Below are positions 37,840 through 49,925 of a stretch of DNA of 64,000 bases, in pieces. Position 1 is the stretch's first letter. Every line of letters begins with the position of its first letter. The notes beneath the pieces were generated by a model. That model saw only the letters and a program-made list of their open reading frames with translations. It was not told where the DNA came from and did not search any database. Position numbers and translations under genes: made by a program. Source of the stretch: Combretum micranthum (lineage: Eukaryota > Streptophyta > Magnoliopsida > Myrtales > Combretaceae); contig JAMXBD010000204.1 of assembly GCA_024138025.1 (NCBI GenBank), positions 372,001 through 436,000 on the forward strand, in the 5' to 3' direction.

Positions 37840-40800
37840 ATGCCAAGTGATAATAAGCTTATCATCACTCCTTGCAGGGACGGCGATAGCTATCTTGTTA
37901 TATGTGAAACACCGACTGAAGAAGGAGGAGGAGAAAAAGAGCAATCACTCTTCAAACACCAACGATGGAGGAGCTGTCGATGAGATCGAGAATCAAATCT
38001 CAGAACCAAGTCCATCCCCTACTCTTCCCTTGGGGCAAAATTATGAGGTGTTCTTAAGTTTCAAAGGGGAAGATACTCGATTGGGGTTCACCGATCATCT
38101 TTACTCAAGATTGGTGGATGCGGGTATTTTAGTGTTTAGAGATGATGAGGAACTTCCTATAGGTAAGACCATTGGTTTTGAGCTTTATAGAGCAATGGGG
38201 CTTCTAAGATTTCAATTCCGATTATCTCTTCCAATTATGCTTCTAGCAAATGGTGCCTTAATGAGCTTGTGCACATTCTTGAGTGCATGAAAACATCGGG
38301 TCAACTTGTCCTACCAATCTTCTATAAAGTTAAGCCATCAGAAGTTCGACATCAAAGAGGTAGTTTTGGAAAGGCATTTAAGCATTACAACAAGAAGCAT
38401 GACCCTGTCCAAAAATGGAAGGATGCTCTTACTGAAGTATCAAAATTAAAGGATTCGAATCAAAGGGTACGTAATTTCCAATATCATCGCTTTATTTATT
38501 TATTTTTTTGGTAATGTTCATGTATTGAATTATATATTGAAATCTAATGTACACAGTTACGAAGGGAGCTTGTAAAGACAGTTGTTAGAAGGGTTCTCAA
38601 GGAATTGAGGAAAGGTATTCTACATGTTCCCGATAATCTAGTCGGAGTTGAAAATCATGTGAAGGAGATCATCAAAATGATAGAGGAGAAATCTTTGGAG
38701 GATGTAAAAATGGTCGGAATTTTTGGAATGGGAGGCATCGGTAAGACCACTTTAGCCAAGGTCATCTATAATGAACTCTTGACAACTTTGAATACTGTTG
38801 CTTTTTGTCGAATATTCGTGAAACATCATCCAACCTAGGGTATGCAGGGTTTGCAAAAGCAAGTTATCTCTAATACTCATATGGACAAGTTATTGAGTGA
38901 AATAGAAATATCAAGTGTCGATGAAGGGATAACTATAGTTAAACAAAGCTATCAAGGAAAGAAACTTTTACTTGTACTTGACGATATTGAAAAAAAGGAC
39001 CAACTAAACAAACTAGCAGCAGACCCTAGTTGCTTTGGACCACAGAGTATAATTGTCATAACAACGAGGAACAAAGAAGTAATCGAGGGCATTGAGTCAA
39101 GCCTATCCTACAAACTCAACGAATTGGATTTTGAGCAATCGTTCAAATTATTTTGCCAACATGCTATTAGAAAGGATGTCCCTCTTTCAGTTGAGCTTGA
39201 ACCTATTGCTAATAACATCGTACACAAAGCGGGGGGACTTCCTTTAGCAATTGAGGTTATAGGCTCTTCGCTTTTTCGAAAAAGTAAACTTAATGATTGG
39301 AAAGCTACATTGGAGAAACTGGAGAAGATACCAAATGGAGAAGTGCTAAAAATATTGGAAATAAGTTATGATGCTTTGGAGTATGTGGAGAAACAAATAT
39401 TTCTTGATATTGCATGTCTTCAAGAATACAATCATGAATTCCTATCATACATGTGGGATGCTTGTGATTTTTATCCCAAACAAGGAATTCAAGTCCTTGT
39501 TTCATTGTCCTTAATAAAAATTGAAGATAACAACCGGTTGATTATGCATGATCAATTAAAAGATTTAGGAAGGTATATCGTTCGTCGTGAGGGTGATCAC
39601 GGGTTGGGAAAGTGCAGTAGATTATGGATCTCAGAGGAAGTCATTCAAGTAATACAGAAAAAACAGGTACAAATCTCTTCTTATTTTTATTTATATTTTG
39701 CTAACTAAGATGAAAATGAACATTTGATTTTGTTGGAATCACATTGAATGAGTCCATATAGAATGCACTTTCACTTATAATTAAATGACATGTGATGACC
39801 ACGAAATGATGGATTACATAGAGTTACGTCGAATTTATTTCCACTGCGAAAATTTGAGAGAAGATAATATAATCCATATTTTAATGAAAAAGATAAAAGC
39901 TTAATTTTTTATGTTGATGTAAAGGATTAAACTCAATCTCTAAATATATAAAATAATAAAAAATAATTTTAAATAAAAAATTAACAAGATTGTGTGCATA
40001 GGGCAAATCAAGCCATGTTCTTTCTAAAAATCAAAACACTAATATTCTGCGAATAGAAATGAGAAGCATGATTAATTAAAAATAATAGTGGATATAGCAG
40101 ATCACAATGAAAATAATAAGAACAAAACCTAAGCCATAAAAGCAAAATCATCTTAAGGCTCATTGAAATCCTAATATTATCTTCTCATTCATCATTTGCT
40201 TTTTCCCAATCCGATCTAACTCCATCACGTGATTATTATTAAACAGATTTTTCTTAATATTGCATATCTCTATTAAGCAAGGTGTAAATATGCACTTTAT
40301 ACGTGGGATGATTATGTTTTTTATTTGGAGGAAGGAATTGAAGTCCTTATTTCCTTGTACTTAATAAAAAAAGGAGATGGAAATGAACTGATTATACATG
40401 ATCAATTGAAAGATTTAGGAAGGGATATTATTTGTTATGAAAGTTATCATGAGCTGCTGAAAACGTGATGGATTATGGTTTCAGAGGAAGCTATTGAAGT
40501 AATACAAAAAGCTGGTACAAATCTCCTATTATTTTTTTTTTCCATTTTTTTGGCTAACTAAACATTTGATTTTGTTGGAGTCACATTGTGAGTCATATAG
40601 AATTTACTTTCACATATAATTTAATTTCATGTTATAAGCACAAAATTATGGGTTATATAGAGTTACAAAATCTACTTCCACTATGAAAAACTGAGAGAAA
40701 ATAATATATAATATAATCTTTATGTTGATGGAAAAGATAAAGCAAAATCTATCTTGATGGAAAGAATAAGCCTATTGAAGCTAAATATTTATATTTATAT

Positions 40801-43166
40801 ATATATATATATTAATTATTTAATCTTTTTTTTAAATTAACAATCGTTGTTTGGGATGAATCAGAGGAGGTTATCTGCTGTAATTAGAAATTAAAAGCAC
40901 GGCCCTTTAAAAAGTTAATAAAAATAGTGGATCACAATAAAAACCATCTTTATAATGCATGTGTGTACGTAGACTGTATATTGTATATGTGATGATGAAC
41001 TAAATGCATGTTTTTTTTTTGTCCCCACAGCACATTTGCAAGAGAATAAATGTAAATTTACATCCTCTTCCAATAATGTTTTTCAATTATTTGTGGGTCT
41101 TTTCGTTAGTTCCTTTTCCCCGCAATTTTTCCGAAAAGAATTATGTGATCGAGTATATCTGATATGATAGGGCACAGACAAGGTTCAAGCACTCTGTCTT
41201 GATTCCAAGGAAGAGTTTACAAATGAACATTTTGGGAACCTCACCAATTTGAGATTTCTTCAAATGACCGACACAACTCTAGTCGGAGATTTTAAGAACT
41301 CCCTTTCGGAGCTGAAATGGTTTGAGTGGAGTCCATCTCAATTTGGACCAGATGATGATGCCCTTTGTAACATCGAGGATTTCATGGCAACCTTTCATCC
41401 CAAGAACTTGGTGGTTCTTTTTTTAAGGTCGTGTAAATTAACAGATAATTATTGGGGTCAAATTGAGGTATGTACAAAAAAATTTGTTTTTTATTTATAA
41501 TATGGTGACAGAAATAATCATTCGCATCTTGCTTTTGGAATGTTGTGTTTTAATTTATAGCTGGCAAGGGAGCTCAAAGTTTAATTCTCGCTCTCTGCTC
41601 CAACTTCACCACAACTCCAGATGTCTCTGCATTCACAGGGTTAGAGAAATTGATGCTTTTTCACTGTCGTAGTTTGAAAAAATTGATCCATCCATCTGCA
41701 ATTTGAACAAGACACTCAAAATTCTAGATGTCAGTTGGTGCGATGGACTTGAGGAGCTGCCAGATGGAGTGGGGAGAATGGAAGAATTGAGGGAGTTAAG
41801 AATTGGTGGTACAAACATAACAAAAATTCCTATTATTGAAGGATTTATGACAAAGCTCGAGACACTTTCTGCCAATCAGTGTTATAGCCTCGCGAACATT
41901 CCAGATTCCATTGGATCTCTCGAGATGCTACGTATCTTATCATTCACGGGTTGTACATTGTTGACAGAGATTCCAAAAACGATTGGCAAGCTGAAAATGT
42001 TAACCGAGCTTCACCTGGGACGCACAGGACTTAGAGAATTACCTGATTGGATTGGAGATTTGCATAAGCTGAAATTGCTCGATTTGCCATATACCCTCAT
42101 AAAGAGGTTGCCTTCAACCATTGGGATGTTGAGTGATCTACAAACACTAAATTTAGATCACTGTAAAGAGCTTGAGTCACTACCGAATCTGCCATGTAGT
42201 TTGACATCTTTAAAGTTCCATGGGGATTCAATGGACACGCTCCCAGATATTTCCTACTTAACCAACTTGAAGGATCTCGAATATAGCGATGAGTTTGAGA
42301 GAAGAAACAGAGCCTTACATCTTGGAAAGCTGAATCAACTGAACACCTTAAGGATTCAACACTCAAATGAACGCTTTCGCTTTGAGAATTATTTTCAGCT
42401 TGGTGTGTTGGAAGACTGCGACTTACTCCTTGAAATCCCCTCTAGCCTGGTGAACCTTGCAGTCAATGGATGTCAAACTGTACAACGCCTTCCGGATATG
42501 ATAAATTGCAAAAGACTGTCCTTTGTAGAATTAAATTTTTGCAGTATGCTACAAAGTTTACATCTTGAAACTGCAACGAATCTGAAAGATTTATGGGTAT
42601 CTAATTGTAGTAGCTTGGTGGAGATCACAGGGCTTGATGGTATAGAGAGCCTCCAATATTTGCATATTGATGATTGTTCATCCCTTGAAAGAATTGGTGA
42701 TCTATCCAAATTGAAGATGTTGAAAATTTTATATTTAAAAAAGTGTGAGAAGATAGATGATGTTGAAGCCATTGATAAACTAACCTCCTTAAAATATTTA
42801 AGCTTTGGCATTCACAATCCCAATGTCAAGTTTCCAGATCTTTCCATGCTCAAGAATATCGTGGATTTAAGTGTCAGCAATGAGAGTCTCGTGGAGATTC
42901 CAGGACTTCAAGAATTGAAGTCGTTGGCACGATTGGATATTCGGCGGTGCAAATCACTACGGTATTTGCCAGACTTTTCACTCTTCACAGACTTAGGAAT
43001 GATGGAGGTCAGTGATTGCGACAATCTCACACAGATCCAAGGGCTTAAAAATTTGAAATCCCTTCGGAGATTGAGTATATATAGATGTCCACTCATCGTG
43101 TTGCCAGATTTGCCAGACAAATGTGGACTTGAGACTGATTTGCCAGACAATACGCTCTCCACCTAA
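37840..43166 (+). pseudogene. TNL1: TIR-NB-ARC-LRR resistance gene with frame breaks (L6-like)
   Basis: An intracellular immune receptor of the TNL class; the TIR domain acts as an NADase on activation. Exons: 37840-38466, 38557-39666, 41171-41467, 41561-43166, all GT-AG and phase 0. Exon 1 encodes a signal-anchor-like helix (LSSLLAGTAIAILLYV, then KHRLKKEEEKK) and the TIR: YEVFLSFKGEDTR, then WCLNEL with the catalytic Glu codon at 38263-38265. Exon 2 has the P-loop GMGGIGKTT, kinase-2 LLLVLDD, GGLPLA and an intact MHD. Exon 4 encodes the LRRs. Frame breaks: just after the ATG (37842-37860), about 38198, about 38780-38838 (ending in TAG 38836-38838), 41580-41582 and the A run 41677-41682. All are 1-2 bases and the domain order is complete, so assembly indels are as likely as true decay. 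Confidence 0.92.
40243..40860 (+). pseudogene. Partial NB-ARC duplication inside TNL1 intron 2
   Basis: 40243-40514 copies the 3' end of exon 2 (RNBS-D to beyond the MHD). Its translation includes EEGIEVLISLYLIKKGDGNE followed by LIIHDQLKDLGRDII and then a stop (40467-40469). The following intron sequence is copied too (gtacaaatctc at 40515 against 39667, offset 848 bp). The fragment carries IHD like TNL2, not MHD like its host TNL1, but LKDLG like TNL1. It is therefore not a simple recent copy of TNL1 exon 2. It should be spliced out with the intron. Confidence 0.85.
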
Positions 43167-44820
43167 TCATGTTGGCCACTATTTTGTTTTATTTCACTGA
43201 GTTGAAAAATTAAGGGAAAGAAAAAGTGAGTGTAGGTTTTATGTGAAATTGCTATGATTACCTTACTGTACAAAAAGTAAAATAATAAAATGTTGGCTTT
43301 GCTCTTATCTAAATCCTAAGTTCCAATTTTTTTTTTTTTTTTACCAGCAGTACTTCCTTCTATTTTATAAGTTTTGAATGTTATTATTTTTATATTACGC
43401 CTAGACTGTCAATGCTTGTATTATGTATTGTATGTGTAAAAATTTAATTGATTACTAAAAACAGAATATGTTGTTTATGGAATTTTTTTCCTATTATATT
43501 AGGCTATTAGCACATATATCAGCACACTCATATCAGCAAATTTATTGAATTAGGAAGGTCAGGGATAAATTGTATATCATTTTTCATCTCGGATTAGAGC
43601 ACATTGTCCTTGCATTATGTAAAATGAAGCTGGCAAATACTAGGTTTGTGTTAAAAAAATAACCCCCTAAAACCTCAATTTCTTTTCCTTTTTTTTTTTT
43701 GGCCAAATCTAAAACATCTAATTTAAACGAAAGATCTGAAACAAAACTTATAATTTTGATCTAATTTTCTTAATCCTCTGACAAATATTTAAATTATCCC
43801 TTGTGATTGTGTTGGTGCGGACTTCGACAACGTGTTGTGAGGAAAGGAAAAAAAAAAAAAAAAAAAGAAAGGAAAGACAAGTCAGTACAAAAGCAAACGT
43901 ACATTTATGTCAACATCCAGTAAGACCTAAGCATGCATGCTTTAATAAAGGATCCAAGTGGTATTGATTCATTACAAAAGCAACCTTAATTAGTTAATTG
44001 AGCAAATCCAATAGATCGTGGTTTAAGAGCCGGTTAGCATAATTAATTACGTTAGGGATGATATCTGATTGGGCTCAAGTGTTAAAAGATATGCGTACTT
44101 TCTATAGCGTTTGTAGCGAAGGTGGAGTAGATTAAAACACATCATGGTCCGTGATGCGAAGTAAAAATCTTTTGTTTTTTGCCTTTTTCCCCCTCAATAG
44201 TTTCATATTTTTGTATCAAGATCAACACCAATCAAAGCTAGCAATTCATCTCTTCAAACCAAAGAAAAAATATGATGGTGTTTTGAAACCCGATAGCTTC
44301 TCAAATTATAATAATATCGAAATCATTATTTGAATTTTCCATTTGAATTTTGAAATTAATAGATATCATATCCAATCCGATTTTCACTTGTTAAACTTAT
44401 TGCCTTTTCTTATATTTGTACTCTTTACTAAATGAATATTTGCCATGCCATCTTTTTCATAAATAATACGAGTAGTAAAGTGTTGACAAGCAAAGGGTTA
44501 AGTTGGATATAAAATTTAACAGGATTAATATTGCATCCGATCCCTCAACTTACCTAAATGTATTCGCTACCTCAACTTTCCTCAAATATACAATTAACAA
44601 CCTACATTTTCAATCAATCAATTCAATACTCAATTGATTCAAGATTACTAATTCTAGAGTGACACGTATCCAATACTAAAAAATCTTTTTGTTTTTATTA
44701 TTATAATTGTTATTTTATTCTTAATTAGGATTGCTATTATTACTATAATCACTACTATTGTCACTAAAATGAATATTATTTTATTCTTAAGAAAAAAAGA
44801 GTTCCTGCTTATTATAAAAT
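43167..44820. other. TNL1 3' flank and intergenic sequence
   Basis: 43230-43600 is related to the sequence after TNL2 (about 62890-63200). For example tgtaaaaatttaattgatta...ggaatatgttgtttatggaattt matches tgtaaacatttaattaatta...ggaatatgttatttatagaattt. The duplicated unit therefore included the 3' flank. No further gene is seen. A poly-A tract lies at 43849-43867. Confidence 0.55.
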
Positions 44821-45227
44821 GGGTTAATTAAAAAAAATTACCTGTGTTTTGGCTATTTGCAAATACATGACATGTGTTAATCTTTTTAACAAATGAGTGA
44901 CATGAGTTTAATTCAAACATAGCAATATCATTTAATAATTTTGAAAGGACACATGTCAATATCTTATTGGTCTAGCATTTTCTTCAATATTGTTGGATTT
45001 TTCAAATGGATTTTAATATTTTTATTTATTTTATTTTATTTAGTAACATTTTTTTATTAAATTGATTTTTTAAAATGAATAAGATACTATCATGTATTTC
45101 TCAAATAATATTTAATAATATCGATACTTTTGCATGAAATTTATGTCACCTTTTTAATTAAAAGAATTAATACAAGTCATATATTTGTAAATAGACATAA
45201 ATACGATAAGACTTTTATAATTAACCC
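44821..45227. mobile_element. MITE with 9-bp target-site duplication (Mutator-like type), copy 2
   Basis: Starts gggttaatta and ends ataattaaccc, with terminal inverted repeats of about 90 bp: tgcaaatacatgacatgtgttaa pairs with ttaatacaagtcatatatttgta, allowing mismatches. Flanking 9-mers are ttataaaat (44812-44820) and ttaaaaaat (45228-45236), one mismatch. It is 407 bp, non-coding, and the same family as 7396-7812. Confidence 0.8.
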
Positions 45228-45851
45228 TTAAAAAATTAACCCATAAACTTTAGACCTACTTTAACCACTTCATATGCTCTCTATTTACACAATAAATACT
45301 AGCCAGACTAACAGAAATTTAGCAAGTATTACTTTGCTTGCTTTCCATCTGTTTGCTCTCGTTTTTCTTTCCATTTATTTACTCTCCTTCTTCACTCTCT
45401 AACATAAACCGGTATAAAATATCTTTGAAAATTCGAAAATTTTATCGATACTGTTGGGGTGTCTTCAATTTCCTTCATACTCTCTACTTTTCGGAAAAAT
45501 CTTTGATGGGTATTATACACCATATAGATGTAAATATAGTGTAATTTTCGATTATCTTTTAGCATATGATAATGTAGTGATAGTTATCAAAATAACTACC
45601 ACCTTTATACTCATATGTTAAAATACTATTGAAAGTTACATAATTTTCACGGTACTTCTTTTCCCCACTCACCGGGTGTTCCTCACTCTCTCTCTCTCTC
45701 TCTCTCTTTGATTTTTGTTGGGTTGTGTTATGTAATTACCGATTGAATTTTGTGATTGGCGTTTGTCAGGATCATTTGATTTTGCGTTAGTTTTGGAAAA
45801 AATTATAAAAAAAAAAAGATAAAGGAAAATGTTTCTTAAGATATACACTTC
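45228..45851. other. Non-coding, with (CT)n microsatellite
   Basis: A (CT)n tract of about 24 bases lies at 45687-45710. No gene is recognised. The open frame at 45338-45544 has no domain. Confidence 0.5.
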
Positions 45852-47599
45852 TGATGCAGCATAGGATGAAGAGATGGAAAATCCTATGCCAGCAACCTAT
45901 GCCACCGACGTTGGAGTGGTACACTTTATTAGTCTTTTGGATTTTTCAATTTCATAATTAATAATATAGTCAATGTCTTTAGAACATCATTTAATGTTTT
46001 TAAAGAATAAATTTTAGTATCATTTATTAGGATTTTTAATAGGATTTAATGTCTTTTAATAAGATATTGGTTTATGTTTTTCCTTTTAAATGCTATTTAA
46101 TATTATTTAATAGGTTTTAGTCCTTTTTCAGTTATGGCAACTTTCAAGCTTGCCTACATATATGTAAGCTATATGACATATGAGATATAGATGGTTTTTA
46201 ATGAAATTTCTTTGAGAGTGTTCTCTCTATTCCAAAACTTGTTATCTTTGTGTAGATTTCGATTTTAGATGCCAGATATCTAGGTATTCTCAGAATCAAT
46301 AGATATTGAAGATTACAAGCCGGGTATTCGTGCGCGAATCAACGTCTTGCAATGGTTTCCTTTTACCTTTGCTACATCAATTGGTAACAGAGCTGCGTTC
46401 GTTCCTAGAGTAACGATGCCGCCTTGTAGACAACCAAACCAGCAACATGTGGATGAGATTTATAATTGTGATGATCTAGATCAGAGGATCGAGCAGAAAA
46501 TCGATCAATGGTTGCGTGTTATGGTGGATCAACTTATAGAGAGAGTGGAAGCGTTTGTGCTAAATCAATATAAAGGTAAGAACCTTAATCCTAAGCTGAT
46601 GTTTGATGATGATTCCTCTTCTATTGATGGGGACTACTGTGATGGAGAACCTATCTTTGACACTTATGAGGATGAAGAACCTATGTTTAAAGTTGTGGGT
46701 GATGGAGGACCTATCTTTGACACTGAAAATGATGAAGAAGAGATTTTCACAAAATATGATGATGTGTTTAAGGTTGAGGGAGATAGAAAACCTTTTGTTG
46801 ATGAAGAGTATGAGGAGGAAGAATTTTTTGAAAAAGATGAAATTTTTTATCCTATTGGTAATGGTGAACCAAAATTTGATTTTTATGTTGCTGAACAGAA
46901 ATTTGAGGTAATATTTGCTTTAGAGGAAGGAGGTTACTGAGGAGGTAGCAATACCCGAGTTTGCAACTACTGCTAAAAAGTTCGAGGATATGTTTTTTGA
47001 AGGGTTACCAGATGGGTTACCCCCATTGAGAGACATTCAACACCAGATCGATCTTGAACCAGACATAACCCTTCTAAACCATCTTCATGATCGAATGAGC
47101 CTTACAAAACATGAAGATTTGAGGAGACAGGTTGAGGAGTTATTGCGTAACATGGTAAAAATTCGAGATCGAATTTTATCCAGCTTAGAGAGGATGATGC
47201 AGCATAGGATGGAGAGACGGAAAATCCTATGCCAGCAACCTATGCCACCGGCGTTGGAGCGGTACACTTTACTAATCTTTTGAATTTTTCAATTTCATAA
47301 TTAATAATATAGTCAATGTCTTTAGAACATCATTTAATGTTTTTAAAGAATAAATTTAACTTTCAAGCTTGTCTATATATATGTAAGTCCTATGGCATAT
47401 GAGATATAGATTGTTTTGAATAAATTTTTTTTGAAAGTGTTCTCTCTATTCCAAAACTCGTTATCTTTGTGTAGATTTCGATTTTTGATGCCAGATATCT
47501 AGGTATTCTCAGAATCAATAGATATTTGAAGATCACAAGCCGGGTATTCATGCGCGAATCAACGTTTTGCGATAAACCTATCATACCTCCGTTGCGTCA
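45852..47599 (+). mobile_element. Compact non-autonomous LTR retrotransposon (Gypsy-derived), 1.75 kb
   Basis: The 5' LTR at 45852-46379 (528 bp) and 3' LTR at 47195-47599 (405 bp, lacking about 120 bp present in the left copy) share tgatgcagcataggatg at the start and a ...gaatcaacgt.ttgc...tca end. The primer-binding site ttggtaacagagc (46381-46393) is a one-base variant of the Met-tRNA type. A purine tract (agagagga) precedes the 3' LTR. The target-site duplication is a perfect acttc (45847-45851 and 47600-47604). Between the LTRs is one gag-like ORF and a remnant of the Gypsy pol linker. There is no protease, RT core, RNase H or integrase, so it needs another element's proteins to move. 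Confidence 0.92.
46416..46940 (+). CDS. Gag-like protein with acidic repeats of the compact LTR element
   Basis: 174 codons from an ATG 23 bp after the primer-binding site; this start fits gag proteins of Gypsy elements that begin MPP followed by basic or polar residues (here MPPCRQPNQQ). Residues 14-50 are predicted helical (LDQRIEQKIDQWLRVMVDQL). From about residue 60 the protein is strongly acidic with four or five imperfect repeats of the type D/GEPIFDTYEDEEPMFKV. No zinc knuckle is seen. After the stop (46938-46940), another frame gives FEGLPDGLPPLRDIQHQIDL (46999-47058), the linker normally just before Gypsy reverse transcriptase, and RRQVEELL. The ORF therefore replaces almost all of gag-pol. 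Whether it is translated is unknown. Confidence 0.65.
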   Translation: MPPCRQPNQQHVDEIYNCDDLDQRIEQKIDQWLRVMVDQLIERVEAFVLNQYKGKNLNPKLMFDDDSSSIDGDYCDGEPIFDTYEDEEPMFKVVGDGGPIFDTENDEEEIFTKYDDVFKVEGDRKPFVDEEYEEEEFFEKDEIFYPIGNGEPKFDFYVAEQKFEVIFALEEGGY

Positions 47600-47630
47600 A
47601 CTTCACATTCACAATCTTTTATCTGATATA

Positions 47631-48022
47631 ATTTGAGTGAATTCAAATTTAATATCTTAATTTTATATGAAAATTTAATTTAATAATTGAACTTTAAAGT
47701 GACTAAATTTTAATATTTAATTAAATTTTTTATTGTTATTTTTACTATATCCTTAAAATGGTTTACTTTATTTCCAAACATAAAGATGCAATCTATTATT
47801 AAACTAACTACCTCTCATAACACCAATAATTTGAGTGAATTCAAATTTAATACCTTAATTTTATAAAAAATTTAATTAATAACTGAATTTTAAAGTGATT
47901 AAATTAACACTCAATTAAATTTTTTTATCTTTATTTTTACTATATCCTTAAGAAGGTTTATTTTATTTTCAAATATAAAAATGTAATATATTATTAAATT
48001 ATATATACTTCCCACAACACCG
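47631..48022. repeat. Tandem duplication, period 198 bp
   Basis: The unit beginning atttgagtgaattcaaattt (47631) recurs at 47829. Both copies continue through 'actatatccttaa...ggttta.ttta.tt.caaa' and end near a ttattaaa-t stretch (about 47805 and 48000). It lies directly after the compact LTR element. Non-coding. Confidence 0.8.
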
Positions 48023-49925
48023 TATAGTATCGGCAGGCAATCAAAAAGGAAATCAACACCCTTACATGACTCTCAGACTTCATCGCCCGCCGACGTTCTC
48101 CTTAAATCACACTTTATATATAAGGCTGATTAGTAATTATTTTCCAATGTGGGACACCTCCTTATATTTGTCTTCTCTAACTGGTTTGTCTCCGTGAATG
48201 ACATCAGAAAAAAGAGAATCAAGGGCTTGTCATACTGGGGTCAAGAGTAGATTCTTGGAACTCTTACAAACCAGAAAGTGTATAAAAAGATTAATATTAT
48301 AATAATAAATCCCTTTGCCACAAATATATATATATATATATATATATAATAATACTGATATTTATTATAATTTATAATTACATTATAATACTATTTACAA
48401 GAAAAAGTAACTGTATAAAAAGATTAATAATATTATTTTTTTACTTGAAAATTTCACAAATGTCTCGGAATTCTTATATTATTTATAACTCAAGATACTT
48501 TTATAACCCTTCATCTATAGATATTTTATTTAGTTTTAGCTCCCATTCTCTAGCCATAGCATCAAACTCACAGGGCAAAGCCTAAATAAAAAATTGTTTG
48601 GTCCTTTCTCTCTCTCTGATATCGTCACTCTATCTTAGCGTTTCATCTTCTTCGTTTTTTCGATACCTCGATTTCTAATAAAGTTGTTGACATAGACATA
48701 CAAACCAATCACGTGATAGATGTCATCTAACGTGGCATATCTTTATTATATATCCTTATTATATTTTCATCTAATATGGAAAAGTCTTCATTTTCATTTA
48801 TCCGTTGTAATTAATTTTATTTTATTTTTTAATAATTAATATTATTCTATTTTTAAAATAATTTTGAATTCATATTCAGAGCCCAAGCCCATCAACTCAA
48901 ACCCAATCTTAACCCAAGCCTTCAATCAATTCCGATTTTTTTTAAACACAACTTCTAGGCTTGATAATATACAGAAGGCTTGATTACCAATGTGGGACAT
49001 CAGTTTCATATAATTAGCCATGAAAGGATGATTCAAAAGTCTCTTATATTGATCCTCTAATTTCTGAAGAATCAAACCTATGATTTTTGTGAAACATATC
49101 TTGTCCTATTTATATACACATCTATACTCATACTTGATCAATGGAATCATAATGCTTTTGAACTCCATCATCTCTGTCATGACCATGAACCACCACAATA
49201 CCCAGCATTACACAACAACTCACTAGAAGCCTTGACAAACACCACAGCTCTTGCTAGTATAACTCGATGAAGAAGACGAACCCACTTGTTGACCTGCTAA
49301 TGCCTTTGATAAGCAGACAAGGTATGGTTGTCAATTCTTGCTCTGTTTTTTTATTCTTAAAATAGAGTATTGAACAATACACCATTACCATCTCTTGGAG
49401 CAAAGAAAAACAAATATATGAAATATACGAAGCACGTTATGTCACCATTATACATACACAGAAAGAGGCAAACAAATTGTGAAAGAAATAAAATATTAAT
49501 GGTTGTTTTGAAAAAAAAAATAGAAAAGAAAGAAACATTAATGTCATGATCACAAGACTCACAACATATTCAATCATTAATTATCAGCTTGAAACAATAA
49601 TAATTCTGATGACTCTCAAAGAATTTTTTTGATAACCCATAATAGGGTTACCTTTTTCATCGAATTTATTCCTGTCTTTGCCGAAGCGTAGGCAATGCCT
49701 CCTAAAGCTTCGAGACGAATCCAAACTCATGTCGACCGATTTGAAGCAACATATCATGAAAAAAAGTACAATTTAAAAAAAAAAATTTTATTAAAGAGAA
49801 TCAAGTGAGATGATGTTTCCACATGGCATGATGTTGATCTTGCATTTGACTCCTGAAGATCTAATCCATGTGCATGAACCATAACATTTATAACATCCAA
49901 GTTCGTTTCTTTATTATTTGCAGGT
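48023..49925. other. Non-coding, repeat-like; recurrent GTCCCACATTGG motif
   Basis: The motif ccaatgtgggac occurs at 48144-48155 and 48987-48998, and its complement at about 50204 (one mismatch) and 51005-51016. A (TA)n tract lies at about 48326-48351. No coding exon is recognised. Short open frames lack domains. Confidence 0.45.
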
